From Paenibacillus sp. RC67 (GTDB lineage: Bacteria > Bacillota > Bacilli > Paenibacillales > NBRC-103111), in contig NZ_CP125098.1 of NCBI RefSeq assembly GCF_030020805.1, forward strand, positions 5,541,501 to 5,605,500: 64,000 bases of DNA, written 5' to 3'. Positions within the stretch are counted from its first letter, which is position 1. The number at the start of each line of letters is the position of its first letter. This document shows, one piece after another, positions 34,532 to 43,460 of the stretch. The notes under the pieces were generated by a model. That model was not told where the DNA came from, searched no databases, and saw nothing but the letters and a program-made list of their open reading frames with translations. Both the position numbers and the translations under genes were made by a program.

Positions 34532-35800
34532 CTAGTCACACACCTCTTCATCAAACTCCAGCTTAATGACCATTACGGTATCTGTCAGCTCGTTGACAGG
34601 CAATTGGCGAATCCGTAGATATGGCCGTTCTCTCCAATACCATGGAAGAAGATCAACACTGCAAGGGAGCTCTTGGCCGTTATTCAGCAGTACCGCTCTG
34701 ATAGGCAGAATATCGAGTGGCTTGAGCACTACAGAAGTGCTCTGGGTATCCCGATACAGATGCACGTAGATCGTGTTGCCTTTTCGCGTCAGCAGCACAT
34801 GATCACGTTCGACCTTGCGCTGTGAACCAGCCATCACGATTTCATCATGACCGCCCATATCCGACGCAGGAACAGTCCCAATGAACGCCTCTTGCACTGA
34901 CTTGTACCATGTACCGATCTTGCGAAGCGCCTCCACATTCTCTTCCGTGATCGCCCCGTCAGACTTAGGCCCTACATTCAATAAATAGTTGCCGCCCATA
35001 GCCAATATTTTATCTACACTCTGCATAATAAATTTGTGTGAATAATAATCTTCATCCTCGCGGAAGCCCCAGCTTTCACGTCCCAGTGATTGACACGCTT
35101 CCGTCGGCTTGCTGAACGATCCTCCCTCGGGGACATGCCTCTCAGGTGTGTTGTAGTCCCCTTTTCCAGGACCCCGGTCGTTGATGAGAATGCCAGGCTG
35201 CAGGGTACGAATCCATTCATTAATGCTCGGATCATAGTACTCCGCTACATTGACGTCCCAGAACAGCTGATAGATGCTGCCGTATTTCGTAAGCAGCTCT
35301 TCCAGCTGCTTTTTGACAAAATCGTAATACTTCTCAATATCCGGATCGTCCCCGCTTCGGGGACCAAACATTTCGTGATGACGCCCTTGATTCGGATAAT
35401 TGGGATGGTGCCAATCGGGACATGAATAGTACAAGCTCAGCGGCACATTTCGCCGATGGCAGGCTTCAGCCAGCATACCTAAAATATCTTTACCATATGG
35501 GGTATTCATAATGTTATATTCCGTGTGCGCCGTATCCCACATGCAAAAGCCGTCATGATGCTTCGTCGTAAAACAGACATACTGCATTCCCGCTTCTTCA
35601 ACCAGATCAAGCCAAGCATCCGGATCAAACTTCGTCGGATTAAATTGATGAATAAGCTGCTCGTATTCCTTACGCTTCATCTTACCGCGCCACAAGATTT
35701 GCTCGTGCCAGGCGGGTATAGCATACAATCCCCAATGGATGAAAAGCCCGAACCGCCTTTCAAAAAACACATCACGTGCATCGTGAAACTTAGGTATCAT
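34532..35800 (-). CDS. Alpha-L-fucosidase, GH29
   Basis: A 422-residue glycosidase of family GH29, which removes alpha-L-fucose with retention. The N-terminal TIM barrel shows the family pattern: RRFGLFIHWGLYAIPAWHEQ, VCFTTKHHDGFCMWDT and LSLYYSCPDWHHP; the nucleophile Asp is expected in YQLFWDVN. A small C-terminal beta domain follows (~340-422). No signal peptide, so it acts in the cytosol. The length matches bacterial enzymes without carbohydrate-binding modules. No transporter is next to it except the decayed solute-binding protein gene upstream, suggesting a once larger sugar-use unit. Activity on other 6-deoxy sugars cannot be excluded. Confidence 0.9.
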   Translation of the reverse strand: MIPKFHDARDVFFERRFGLFIHWGLYAIPAWHEQILWRGKMKRKEYEQLIHQFNPTKFDPDAWLDLVEEAGMQYVCFTTKHHDGFCMWDTAHTEYNIMNTPYGKDILGMLAEACHRRNVPLSLYYSCPDWHHPNYPNQGRHHEMFGPRSGDDPDIEKYYDFVKKQLEELLTKYGSIYQLFWDVNVAEYYDPSINEWIRTLQPGILINDRGPGKGDYNTPERHVPEGGSFSKPTEACQSLGRESWGFREDEDYYSHKFIMQSVDKILAMGGNYLLNVGPKSDGAITEENVEALRKIGTWYKSVQEAFIGTVPASDMGGHDEIVMAGSQRKVERDHVLLTRKGNTIYVHLYRDTQSTSVVLKPLDILPIRAVLLNNGQELPCSVDLLPWYWRERPYLRIRQLPVNELTDTVMVIKLEFDEEVCD

Positions 35801-36011
35801 CCTGTTTCCTCCTTGACTTTAAACTGTCTATCCATTGCTTGTGGCTCTATTATAAGTCACGGGATGGTCAGGAAGAATGTCCAATGCTGATGCACATTTG
35901 CACAAAAATAAGATCATCCGCGTTCAGCTTGAAGCAGCCCAAATAGCCCCACAAAGTGAAGCCTTGGTTTCGAGGTTGATTCATTTGCCTAACAGCATTA
36001 CCGTCATTCTC

Positions 36012-36213
36012 CTATTTGCCTGAAGGAGCCTTCACAGCTGCTTCAATATCTGCGTTGGCAAGCTCGGCAGCTTTGCGGAGCGCCGTGTTCACATCCTTAG
36101 GGAATTCTGCGCCTGGAATCCGATAAAATCTTTTTGAAATCTTCCGTAGCAACAGCTGCTTTATTCGTTTTTGGGTCTACATAAGCCAGCGACTTCTGAT
36201 TCACTCGAGCCAT
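36012..36213 (-). pseudogene. Remnant of a family 1 solute-binding protein gene
   Basis: Two fragments of a solute-binding protein can be read. The first frame gives RVNQKSLAYVDPKTNKAAV and then ATEDFKK; a frameshift at the A-run leads to FYRIPGAEFPKDVNTALRKAAE and on to KAPSGK and a stop at 36012. The paralogue at 44544-45863 has matching blocks (APHIDSKTSKAAFTSDSFRQAF, RFYKIPG, DENTALREAEERANKAI), but about 190 residues separate the last two there and none here. So the gene has lost its N-terminal part and an internal block and is frameshifted. It lies upstream of the GH29 gene on the same strand. The surrounding 35801-36399 holds nothing else I can identify. Confidence 0.75.
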
Positions 36214-36347
36214 GGAGCTATTTCATCTCTTTTTCTCCCCCATTTCCATCATCTGTAATGCCTCTTTTACTATACAAAGGCCTCATCTTCCCTGCTATAT
36301 GATTTTTTAAGTTCGCATGTCGTAGTTTATGATCTGAATGCCTTTTA

Positions 36348-36381
36348 ATAAAAAAGACCGACCCCCAATTAGGAATCGGTC
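36348..36381 (-). terminator. Terminator after the small membrane protein gene
   Basis: A GACCGA/TCGGTC stem with a long loop containing a C-run, followed on the minus strand by TTTTTT, 19 bases after the stop at 36400. Confidence 0.65.
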
Positions 36382-36399
36382 AAATGTATACTAAATGTT

Positions 36400-36945
36400 T
36401 TAATGCTGAAACAACTGAGCTAATTCTCTTCTTCTTTTGCTGATGGCTTCTACAGCGGGAGTGCAGCGCTCTTTACCCAGCTTTTCACAAAGAAGCTCAA
36501 CGAATTCAGCGCTACCCACATTTTCCAACGGCACCCACACTGTTTTTTTTCCACTCTTTAGAACAAAACAGCCTCCGAAAAATCGGGTGAAAGACACCAT
36601 ATGAATATCTGCAAAATCCATCGTTTTTTTCCCAAGCCATGTATATCTCGTTACCGACAGCTCGTTAACCACTGTCCGTGAACAAGCTAGTATGAAAGAG
36701 CACGCACCAAGAAACAGAGCTACTGCTCCCATATAGATGAGATTATATATCCATTCTTCAGAATCTTCGTCGTTCAAGTAAAATAATGTAAAAGCACTTA
36801 GCGCCATAAGAAAACCTATGTAGACACCCCAATTGATCAGCTTTCCTTTGACAAGCACCATTTCGCCACGTCGATTTCTTCGAGCAGGTTGAAATGCATA
36901 GCCCAACACATATTTATTTATAAACCTCGCAAAGACGTGATTCAT
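36400..36945 (-). CDS. Hypothetical membrane protein with PH-like domain
   Basis: A 181-residue protein I cannot assign to a named family. Two transmembrane helices (WGVYIGFLMALSAFTLFYL and LIYMGAVALFLGACSFILA) sit after a basic N-terminus. The segment after them (NELSVTRYTWLGKKTMDFADIHMVSFTRFFGGCFVLKSGKKTVWVPLENV) looks like a bacterial PH-type beta fold, as in YdbS/YdbT-like proteins, but this is a weak resemblance. The C-terminus is charged and helical. It ends upstream of a terminator and starts 40 bases after the DUF2167 gene on the same strand, so they may share a transcript. Confidence 0.7.
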   Translation of the reverse strand: MNHVFARFINKYVLGYAFQPARRNRRGEMVLVKGKLINWGVYIGFLMALSAFTLFYLNDEDSEEWIYNLIYMGAVALFLGACSFILACSRTVVNELSVTRYTWLGKKTMDFADIHMVSFTRFFGGCFVLKSGKKTVWVPLENVGSAEFVELLCEKLGKERCTPAVEAISKRRRELAQLFQH

Positions 36946-36984
36946 TTCAACTCCCCCTCTCTAGCATGAAGAAAATTAACTTCT

Positions 36985-37878
36985 CTATATTGTCGGCGTA
37001 TTTTCTTGTTGTTCTGAAGGATGAGTTTGAACTGGTTCTGGTTTCCTTCTTCCGAACAATTTCTTAACAAGGCCTATAATGGCACCGAACGCCGCAATGA
37101 TCACGATAAAAAACTTTTTACCGAACAACGCTATTGTGGCAAGTAAGCCTACCTTCTTCGCAACAGCCAGCCCGGCTCCACCCAAGATAAGCGCACTCAG
37201 TCCATATTCCGATACCTTGTCTTTAGAAGCATCGAATTCCTCATAGCGCTCTCCCGCTTTTATCTCCAGCTTCGTCAAAATTTGCTCAGTCAGCACTTTT
37301 TTATCTGCCTCGCGGTGCTTCGGATCGGAAACCAAAATAGCCGAAACATAGCCTTTTCTAGTCAGGAGTCGGACGTTATAGTTCAATAGCTGCTCTTTGT
37401 TGTCATCCTCCGCCAGCATAGACCAAGTCAAATTGTGGGTCTTCTCATCATAAAAAGGTTCCACATCCCAACCGGTGACATACAATCGTTCTCCCGGCTG
37501 CTTGTCCTTGTTAGCTTCCTCTGTCCCCTTCTTATAGCTCTTCAGAATAGCCTTGGCATCGATTTTTTGCTTCTCATCATCTTTAATGTGGCCGGATTCC
37601 TCGTACTCAAAAATGACAGCCCAACTCTGATTCTCATCCTTCGGATATATACTCCCAATTTCCTTACCTGACGGTGAGTCGTGGTTCTCTTTACTCATTT
37701 TCATTGTATTAGCTGCATCCAGAAAAACAAAGGATGAGTCTAAATCCAACGTTGCTATCTGTTTCAAATCTACTTTTTTTCCGCCATCGATCCAATTGTA
37801 CTTGCTTTCCGCTGCCGAGACGGCAGTACTCCACAATAATGTTAAAGCAAGAGTCATTCCTAACAAGCGTTTTTTCAT
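36985..37878 (-). CDS. DUF2167 family membrane-anchored protein
   Basis: A ~297-residue secreted and membrane-anchored protein of the DUF2167 type. It has a signal peptide (KKRLLGMTLALTLLWSTAVSAAES), an extracytoplasmic domain with family-like blocks (WAVIFEYEESGHIKDDEKQKIDA, VTGWDVEPFYDEKTHNLTWSM, LLNYNVRLLTRKGYVSA) and two C-terminal hydrophobic segments (~210-265), then a cytosolic KKLFGRRKPEP tail. Function unknown; relatives are often found with stress or envelope genes. I chose ATG 37878 because GGAGGA lies ten bases upstream. The longer frame from 37932 would put a charged extension before the signal peptide. Confidence 0.82.
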   Translation of the reverse strand: MKKRLLGMTLALTLLWSTAVSAAESKYNWIDGGKKVDLKQIATLDLDSSFVFLDAANTMKMSKENHDSPSGKEIGSIYPKDENQSWAVIFEYEESGHIKDDEKQKIDAKAILKSYKKGTEEANKDKQPGERLYVTGWDVEPFYDEKTHNLTWSMLAEDDNKEQLLNYNVRLLTRKGYVSAILVSDPKHREADKKVLTEQILTKLEIKAGERYEEFDASKDKVSEYGLSALILGGAGLAVAKKVGLLATIALFGKKFFIVIIAAFGAIIGLVKKLFGRRKPEPVQTHPSEQQENTPTI

Positions 37879-38317
37879 CTTTTTCTGATCCTCCACATTC
37901 GGTTTAACTACTCTCTCTTTTTTTGCATGCAAATTGTCTTACTTCATCATCCCTGTCGTCCGTGTACGACCAGGTCCAATAGCCTACTCCTTTCCTTCAT
38001 CAATTTGTGCCTTAATCCCCATATCACAGAGAGCATAGGCTGCGTTATGCTGTTAAAATCCTTGTCCTCACCATCAAATAATGTGTATTTTTTAACATTA
38101 ATGGTTTTAATTTACTTTAAGACACTTTAACTATTTCGACTTTAACCTGGTTATTGTTTAGGTTTTGAATGTGGACAATTTGTGAACACACAAAAAAAAA
38201 CAACCTTCACAAGTGAAGTCGGCTCGTTCTCACAAAATAATCTAAGCCCAGTAACCTAAGCTTTGTGAATCGAATACAATAACTCCGAGCAAATACCTAG
38301 AATGTTTGGAGGTCCCC
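37879..38317. other. Intergenic region between DUF2167 gene and SDR gene
   Basis: These 439 bases hold no gene I can support. The only structure seen is a hairpin at 38202-38220 (AACCTTCAC-AA-GTGAAGTc on the plus strand) that on the minus strand is followed by nine T, like a terminator, although no gene reads into it from the right. It may block antisense transcription or mark a lost gene. Confidence 0.4.
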
Positions 38318-39223
38318 ATGAACCTATACCCTGTTTATCCTTACTACAGCAAAGAAACGGTCTGTAAAGAGCAGCCCATTGCTTTCCCGCCACAGCATCA
38401 GGATCAACAGCCTGGGCTTGAATACTTAATGAACCCTCGCCCTATCTTCGAAAATCCCTCATACACCGGAAGCGGCAAACTAAGAAATAAAGTGGCTATT
38501 ATAACCGGGGGCGACAGTGGTATAGGTCGCGCGGCAGCCGTTGCTTTTGCCAAAGAAGGAGCCAATGTTGTCATAGTATATTTATATGAAGTACCGGATG
38601 CCGAAGAAACCAAGAAGCGAATCGAGGAATTAGGCGGGCGCTGCCTTGCGATACAAGCTGATCTTCGTTATAAAGCCCATAGTGCTCTCATCGTAGAACA
38701 AACGCTTCAAGCCTTTGGCAAACTAGATATTCTTGTCAACAATATCGGCGTCCAGTTCCCTCAACAGAGCTTGCTCGACATTACCGAAGAGCAGTTGATC
38801 AATACATTCAGCACCAATATATTCTCTTATTTTTATATGACTCAGGCAGCGTTACCTCATTTAAAGTCAGGCAGCTCGATAATTAATACGGCTTCTATAA
38901 CAGCATACAGAGGCAATAAGGAGCTGATCGATTATTCTTCTACAAAAGGGGCTATCGTTACATTTACCCGCTCACTGTCTATGTCGTTGGTCGATCAAAA
39001 TATAAGGGTCAATTCGGTTGCACCAGGTCCGATTTGGACACCATTGACTGTATCCAGCTACCCGGCGGACGAAGTATCTACCTTCGGTACGGATACCCCT
39101 ATGAAGCGTGCGGGTCAGCCTTTTGAGCTTGCTCCCGCCTATGTTTACCTAGCTAGCGACGATTCAAGATTCGTCACCGGGGAAACGATGCACGTGAACG
39201 GTGGGCAATTTATCACATCCTAA
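38318..39223 (+). CDS. Short-chain dehydrogenase, stress-type SDR (YhdF/YdaD-like)
   Basis: A ~301-residue SDR oxidoreductase. The N-terminal ~45 residues before the Rossmann fold contain the QPGLEYLMNPRP pattern seen in the sigma-B-type general stress SDRs of Bacillales. The NAD(P)-binding TGGDSGIGRA is intact. The usual NNAG appears here as NNIG. The catalytic Ser lies in NTASITAYRG and the Tyr-x3-Lys in YSSTKGA. The substrate is unknown; relatives are annotated as glucose or ribitol dehydrogenase-like. I chose ATG 38318 following TGGAGGTCCCC; the TTG at 38306 overlaps this site. A bidirectional terminator separates it from yidC. Confidence 0.9.
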   Translation: MNLYPVYPYYSKETVCKEQPIAFPPQHQDQQPGLEYLMNPRPIFENPSYTGSGKLRNKVAIITGGDSGIGRAAAVAFAKEGANVVIVYLYEVPDAEETKKRIEELGGRCLAIQADLRYKAHSALIVEQTLQAFGKLDILVNNIGVQFPQQSLLDITEEQLINTFSTNIFSYFYMTQAALPHLKSGSSIINTASITAYRGNKELIDYSSTKGAIVTFTRSLSMSLVDQNIRVNSVAPGPIWTPLTVSSYPADEVSTFGTDTPMKRAGQPFELAPAYVYLASDDSRFVTGETMHVNGGQFITS

Positions 39224-39284
39224 GCTAAGGATCGAAAGCGCACTCTCGCCGTCAATCTCATGGAGTCGTACCTTCTTTAACGAC

Positions 39285-39326
39285 AAAAAAGGCTGTCTGC
39301 TATCTTACCCGCAGCTACAGCCTTTT
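39285..39326. terminator. Bidirectional terminator between SDR and yidC
   Basis: AAAAGGCTGT pairs with ACAGCCTTTT, with an inner CTGC/GCAG. The genes on both sides converge. Confidence 0.88.
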
Positions 39327-39331
39327 ATAGA

Positions 39332-40150
39332 TTAACTATTCTTTTCTAAACTTAGTGTTTCCACAGACTTCGGGTGGTAGATCCTTTTGGCCAGCCAAGT
39401 CTGCAATAGAACGAATACGCCGCCAACAACCCAGTACAATGGAACCGCGGCAGGAGCACTGAACGAGAATACAGCCATCATAATCGGCGATATATAGCCT
39501 ACTATGGCAAACTGCTTCTGTTGAGCAGGATCGGTGCCGATCTGCGAAACCTTATACTGAAAGAAATAGATGATCGCAGCAATAAACGGCAGGACCATAT
39601 CTGGACGTCCCAGTTGAAACCATAAGAAGGAATGATCGGCCAATTCCGGTGTTAACTTGATTGCGTAATACAAACCGGACAAGATGGGAAGTTGAATCAG
39701 CATCGGCAAGCAGCCTACGGCCAGAGGGTTTACTTGATGCTTCTGATACAGCTGCATCGTTTCCTGCTGTAGCTTCGCCTTGGACTCTGTGTCGTTCTTG
39801 TCCTTATATTTCTCCTGAAGCTCCTTCAGCTCTGGCTGCAAGAGGTTCATCTTTTGCTTCATCATATGTTGGCTTCGGTACTGCCTCATCATGAGCGGCA
39901 GCAGAACTAGTCTCACCAGCAAAGTAATAAGAATAAGCCCCATACCGTAGCTGCCATCGAAGAACGAAGCAAAATGCTGAATCAAATACGAAAAAGGATA
40001 CACAATATAATGATTGAAAAAACCCGGGGTGTTAGCATCAATCGTGGCGTTCGGCCCGCTAACCCCACAGCCGCTTAAAAGAACTAGTGCGGCAATAGCC
40101 GCGAATATACTGTATTTTTTGAAATAGGTGAATGCACTGTGATTGCCCAT
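39332..40150 (-). CDS. yidC: Membrane protein insertase YidC/Oxa1 (lipoprotein form)
   Basis: Inserts membrane proteins alone or with SecYEG. It is 272 residues, the short Gram-positive type (SpoIIIJ/YqjG). The signal peptide ends in LLSGC with Cys28 as the lipidation site. The Oxa1 core follows with about five helices: YGMGLILITLLVRLVLLPLMMRQYRSQ (the conserved Arg of the hydrophilic groove lies in TLLVRLVLLP), PLAVGCLPMLIQLPILSGLYYAI and a C-terminal pair. SD GAGGAGGG precedes the ATG. It is not in the usual rnpA-yidC-jag cluster near the origin, so this is probably a second copy. The hypothetical ORF upstream overlaps its start. Confidence 0.93.
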   Translation of the reverse strand: MGNHSAFTYFKKYSIFAAIAALVLLSGCGVSGPNATIDANTPGFFNHYIVYPFSYLIQHFASFFDGSYGMGLILITLLVRLVLLPLMMRQYRSQHMMKQKMNLLQPELKELQEKYKDKNDTESKAKLQQETMQLYQKHQVNPLAVGCLPMLIQLPILSGLYYAIKLTPELADHSFLWFQLGRPDMVLPFIAAIIYFFQYKVSQIGTDPAQQKQFAIVGYISPIMMAVFSFSAPAAVPLYWVVGGVFVLLQTWLAKRIYHPKSVETLSLEKNS

Positions 40151-40452
40151 AGAAGCCCTCCTCGTTGGATATCATTCTTTAATCCAAACGAAGGGTAACA
40201 ATCATCCGAATCACCATCAGGCGCTTCTTTACGCTTGACTCTTCTAGTTAACCAATGATGCTTTTCAACCCGGTTCCCTATTGGCTCCGGCTTCGGCAGA
40301 ATGGGCACCCATTCATGATGAACGGGGAACAGCCCTTCTACGGCCCCTTCATGGAAGTGGGCTAAATAAACATACGTAAATGAACAGATCAGACTGATTG
40401 AAATCAAATAAGGTATCCATTCATGGATGACGATTTCCTGAACCTCAAACAA
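40084..40452 (-). CDS. Hypothetical small membrane protein upstream of yidC
   Basis: An open frame of ~122 residues with one predicted helix near its N-terminus (WIPYLISISLICSFTYVYLAHF) and a polar, His/Pro-rich remainder. AAAGGAGG lies at good distance from a TTG at 40452; a GTG at 40461 is closer to that site. No family is recognised. Its last 67 bases overlap the start of yidC in another frame, so either the C-terminal part is unusual or the true product is shorter. It fills the gap upstream of yidC and could be co-transcribed with it. Coding status is uncertain. Confidence 0.4.
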   Translation of the reverse strand: MFEVQEIVIHEWIPYLISISLICSFTYVYLAHFHEGAVEGLFPVHHEWVPILPKPEPIGNRVEKHHWLTRRVKRKEAPDGDSDDCYPSFGLKNDIQRGGLLWAITVHSPISKNTVYSRLLPH

Positions 40453-40600
40453 TGCATTCACCTCCTTTTATTAATAATCGTAACCGATGGGAATACTTCA
40501 TGTATACGAGTCCATATCAAATATGTTTCATTACAATAGTAATGTTACTTTCTTATTCACATTAAGTCCAGAACCATTTTGTACATAAGCCTTAAATCGG

Positions 40601-40636
40601 CAATAAACCGCCGACTCTATGGATAGAGGCGACGGC
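40601..40636 (-). terminator. Terminator after the lyase gene
   Basis: CCGCCGaCTCTAT pairs imperfectly with ATAGAGgCGaCGG around two bases, followed on the minus strand by TTTATTG. It lies 27 bases after the lyase stop. Confidence 0.65.
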
Positions 40637-40662
40637 CCAAGTCCAACCATTTATTAGAACAT

Positions 40663-42693
40663 TTACAGCTTCACAATCTCAAGTCCACGTTCCGCATGCC
40701 TAACAGCCCGCCAATCCGTAGATTGGATAGAGAATTCAACCGATTGAATAGTATCAGCTTCCTGGAAGGAGCTCAATTTAGCAGGATCACCGATACGACT
40801 ATATACATTTATGAAGGAAGCTTTTTTATCCATTTGACGATGAAGCAGTCCTTTTATCTTATCGAGCGGTCGGTCCGCTGTTCCAGGCGTCTCCGTTAGC
40901 ACTAATCGGGAAGCTGGGGAAAGCAGCGATGTCATACTGATACCTTCACCCTCCAAGCCGGACAAGTGCAAGTGGGCGCATTCGTTAGGGGCTCCGATCC
41001 ATTCCGAGACAGTTCTAACGTTACTGTAAGGTCCCGATTCCTGAAGCAGACCTTCCGTCGGCCGCCATAGCTCATCTTCAGCCGGGTATAGCTTAGGGCC
41101 ATGCATCCACCAGTCTATAGTTTCCACTGCTTCAAGCTCCACATCGAACCAATCCATCAGCCAATCTGCGGTAAGCAGCAAATGTCTATCTAACTTACAC
41201 CCTTCATATGCTTCGGTTGACCGAAGCCATACGTAAGTCCAATCCTGAGCATCTTCATAATGGATAAGCTCGCCTTTATGGGCAGCCTGTGACCCCTCTC
41301 CGATCACAACCGTATTGTGGCTTTCAGTACACGCGTACCAATCCTTTCTCATCCGAGAGCCATAGGGAACCATTCCTAGCTCTGGCGTCAACCAGCCGTC
41401 TTTATTGCTCAATGTCAGATGCAGCTTGTCGTAATGCCCGTGTGAGCCGCCATGTTCTCCAAAATCAGCATAAAATGACAGCAGCCCGCTGCTTCTTTTA
41501 CCAATAACAAAGCCGGACGACTCCAGTAAGCAGGAGGCTTTCAACTCTGGAATTGACACCTTATATTCGTCCAGTCTTCCTTGTCCATACACCAATGCCT
41601 CCAGGCCTGCCCGATCCGGTTTACCATACATTTGACGGTATGCTTCGCGAAGGATAGGAACATAATCCCCTTTGGCATAACGGCTTAATCCGATCTCGAC
41701 CGTTTCTGCAATCTCTCTTGCATAAGGTACTCGTTGGTAAGGACCGTCATGAAGGGCGATCAGTTCTCCCTGATCGTTGGCTAGTGTAACCATCACATCC
41801 AGCATCCCTTCAAACGATTGTCCTTTCTCTCCTGTAATGGAATAAAGGTCAATACCCAGCCGTTCTGCCATCTCCGCCAGGATGAAATAGGCTCTAAGGA
41901 CAAAAACGTGATAATACGTACTGCCCTCGTACTCCAACTGATCTGGATTAACCCCAATCGTTAGATGATGCTTAAGCCCTCCTTCGCCTTCAACGAGTTC
42001 TTTCAACCGCTCGGTGTCGTTTCTTCGAGCATACAAGCAAGCAAGAGCAGCATTGAGCCAGGCGGTATAATTACTCTCCGGTTTCTTCTGTTCATGAACG
42101 AGCAGCATTCGCGATTGCGTCATGCTTTCTTCCAGCATGGTGAAGAAGGGCTCCAACCGTTCTAGCGCCTCTACACCTACCGCTGCCCCACCCACATCTT
42201 GAAGCAGCAGATAGGCACGAAGCAGAGTCGTAGCCCAGATGGCCTCCGTCAACGCTTGATGGAACGCACGCCCCTTCAGCATCCAGCTTTCGGCTTCAGG
42301 ATGTACAGGGTACTTCGGAAATTGCTCCGCATAGCGCAAAAGAATGTCCATGCTCCACTTGGCGTATCGCTCATCATGCGTCCCAGCGTACACCGCTGCA
42401 GCTTGAAGCGCATAGCGAGCATAAGACTGGTGCTTCATCACCAGCCAAGCGCCGCGATAAGGCTCACCATGAAGCTTGCAGCCATAAGGGCAGTTAAACT
42501 GCTGGGCATCCGCTTCGTTCGGGTCGAACAACAGCTCTGTATGATGCTCTGGACACACGTATTGATGCCACCAGCCGCCGGGCTCGACCGGAATGTCGAG
42601 TGGAGAAGCCATTACCGAATCCAGCTCTTTCTGAAGATGCTCTAGCACACTTGCTGCCCACTCGTATTTCGTCACCTTATCGCTAATATTCAT
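40663..42693 (-). CDS. Heparinase II/III-like polysaccharide lyase
   Basis: A 676-residue protein with the two-part layout of heparinase II/III and oligo-alginate lyases: an N-terminal alpha/alpha toroid (~1-360, with WMLKGRAFHQALTEAIWA and NYTAWLNAAL) and a C-terminal beta-sandwich (~380-676). The heparinase signature region is visible as FGEHGGSHGHYDKLHLTL near residue 415, with the likely metal- and substrate-binding His residues. No signal peptide, so it would act on imported uronic-acid oligosaccharides. Its start overlaps the stop of the SDR gene by four bases (ATGA), showing tight coupling. Which polymer (alginate, heparin-like, other) cannot be decided from sequence. Confidence 0.85.
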   Translation of the reverse strand: MNISDKVTKYEWAASVLEHLQKELDSVMASPLDIPVEPGGWWHQYVCPEHHTELLFDPNEADAQQFNCPYGCKLHGEPYRGAWLVMKHQSYARYALQAAAVYAGTHDERYAKWSMDILLRYAEQFPKYPVHPEAESWMLKGRAFHQALTEAIWATTLLRAYLLLQDVGGAAVGVEALERLEPFFTMLEESMTQSRMLLVHEQKKPESNYTAWLNAALACLYARRNDTERLKELVEGEGGLKHHLTIGVNPDQLEYEGSTYYHVFVLRAYFILAEMAERLGIDLYSITGEKGQSFEGMLDVMVTLANDQGELIALHDGPYQRVPYAREIAETVEIGLSRYAKGDYVPILREAYRQMYGKPDRAGLEALVYGQGRLDEYKVSIPELKASCLLESSGFVIGKRSSGLLSFYADFGEHGGSHGHYDKLHLTLSNKDGWLTPELGMVPYGSRMRKDWYACTESHNTVVIGEGSQAAHKGELIHYEDAQDWTYVWLRSTEAYEGCKLDRHLLLTADWLMDWFDVELEAVETIDWWMHGPKLYPAEDELWRPTEGLLQESGPYSNVRTVSEWIGAPNECAHLHLSGLEGEGISMTSLLSPASRLVLTETPGTADRPLDKIKGLLHRQMDKKASFINVYSRIGDPAKLSSFQEADTIQSVEFSIQSTDWRAVRHAERGLEIVKL

Positions 42694-43460
42694 CGCATGA
42701 ACATACCACCGTTGATCTCGATGGTTTCCCCCGTTAAGTAGTTGGACAGCGAAGACACCAGGAATAGGGCACTATTAGCCACATCCTCCGGAACACCTTC
42801 TCTACCCAGCGGAATACCATTCACGGTAGCCTTTCTTGCAGCATCCGTCGTAAATGTCGAGTGGAACGCCGTCTGACCAATGAAACCAGGGGATAGTACA
42901 TTGACTTGAATACCGTGAGGCGCAGCCTCCTTGGCTAGCCCTTTAGAGTAAGCTATAACTGCCGCCTTACTGGCCGCATAGACCGAAGCTCCAGGACCGC
43001 CACCGTTGTGTGCGGCAAGCGAAGCCATATTGACTATTTTGCCTTTTCCTTTCTCGATCATTTCGGGCAGAACTGCTTTGCACAAGAATACCGTACTTTT
43101 AAAATTGACATCCATGATACGTTGATAGCCTTCTTCTGTCATCTCCGTATTCGGAATACGCTGAATCATATGTCCGGCATTATTGATCAATATGTCAATC
43201 GTTCCTCCGAACGCTGCTTCTACACGCTCGATAAGAGAAGATATTTGTTCGACATTGGTAACATCAGCCTGAAAGCATTGTGCCTCACCGCCAGCGTCTC
43301 TAATAGCCTGCACAGCTTGTTCCGCCGCTTCCTTTTTACTTAAATAGTTAATCGCTACCCGAGCGCCTGCTTGGGCCAGCTTACTTGCAATAGCAAAACC
43401 GATTCCTGCGTTACCTCCTGTTACCAAAGCAATTTGTCCGGATAAATTCATCGTTATCAT
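42690..43460 (-). CDS. Short-chain dehydrogenase, KduD/FabG-like
   Basis: A 256-residue classical SDR. It has the cofactor motif TGGNAGIGFA, NNAG, catalytic Ser in NMASLAAHNG and YAASKAA. The LSPGFIGQTAFHS loop and the C-terminal INGGMFMR fit FabG/KduD-type enzymes. It overlaps both neighbours by four bases (ATGA junctions with the esterase and with the lyase). Placed between an esterase and a uronate-type lyase, it is a good candidate for reducing the unsaturated uronate product, for example a DEH reductase or 2-deoxy-gluconate dehydrogenase. That role is inference from position. Confidence 0.9.
   Translation of the reverse strand: MITMNLSGQIALVTGGNAGIGFAIASKLAQAGARVAINYLSKKEAAEQAVQAIRDAGGEAQCFQADVTNVEQISSLIERVEAAFGGTIDILINNAGHMIQRIPNTEMTEEGYQRIMDVNFKSTVFLCKAVLPEMIEKGKGKIVNMASLAAHNGGGPGASVYAASKAAVIAYSKGLAKEAAPHGIQVNVLSPGFIGQTAFHSTFTTDAARKATVNGIPLGREGVPEDVANSALFLVSSLSNYLTGETIEINGGMFMR

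Noticed and set aside
38202..38220. Terminator-like hairpin with nine T on the minus strand
   Set aside because: No minus-strand gene enters it from the right, so it was not listed as a gene terminator; kept only as a note in the intergenic entry.
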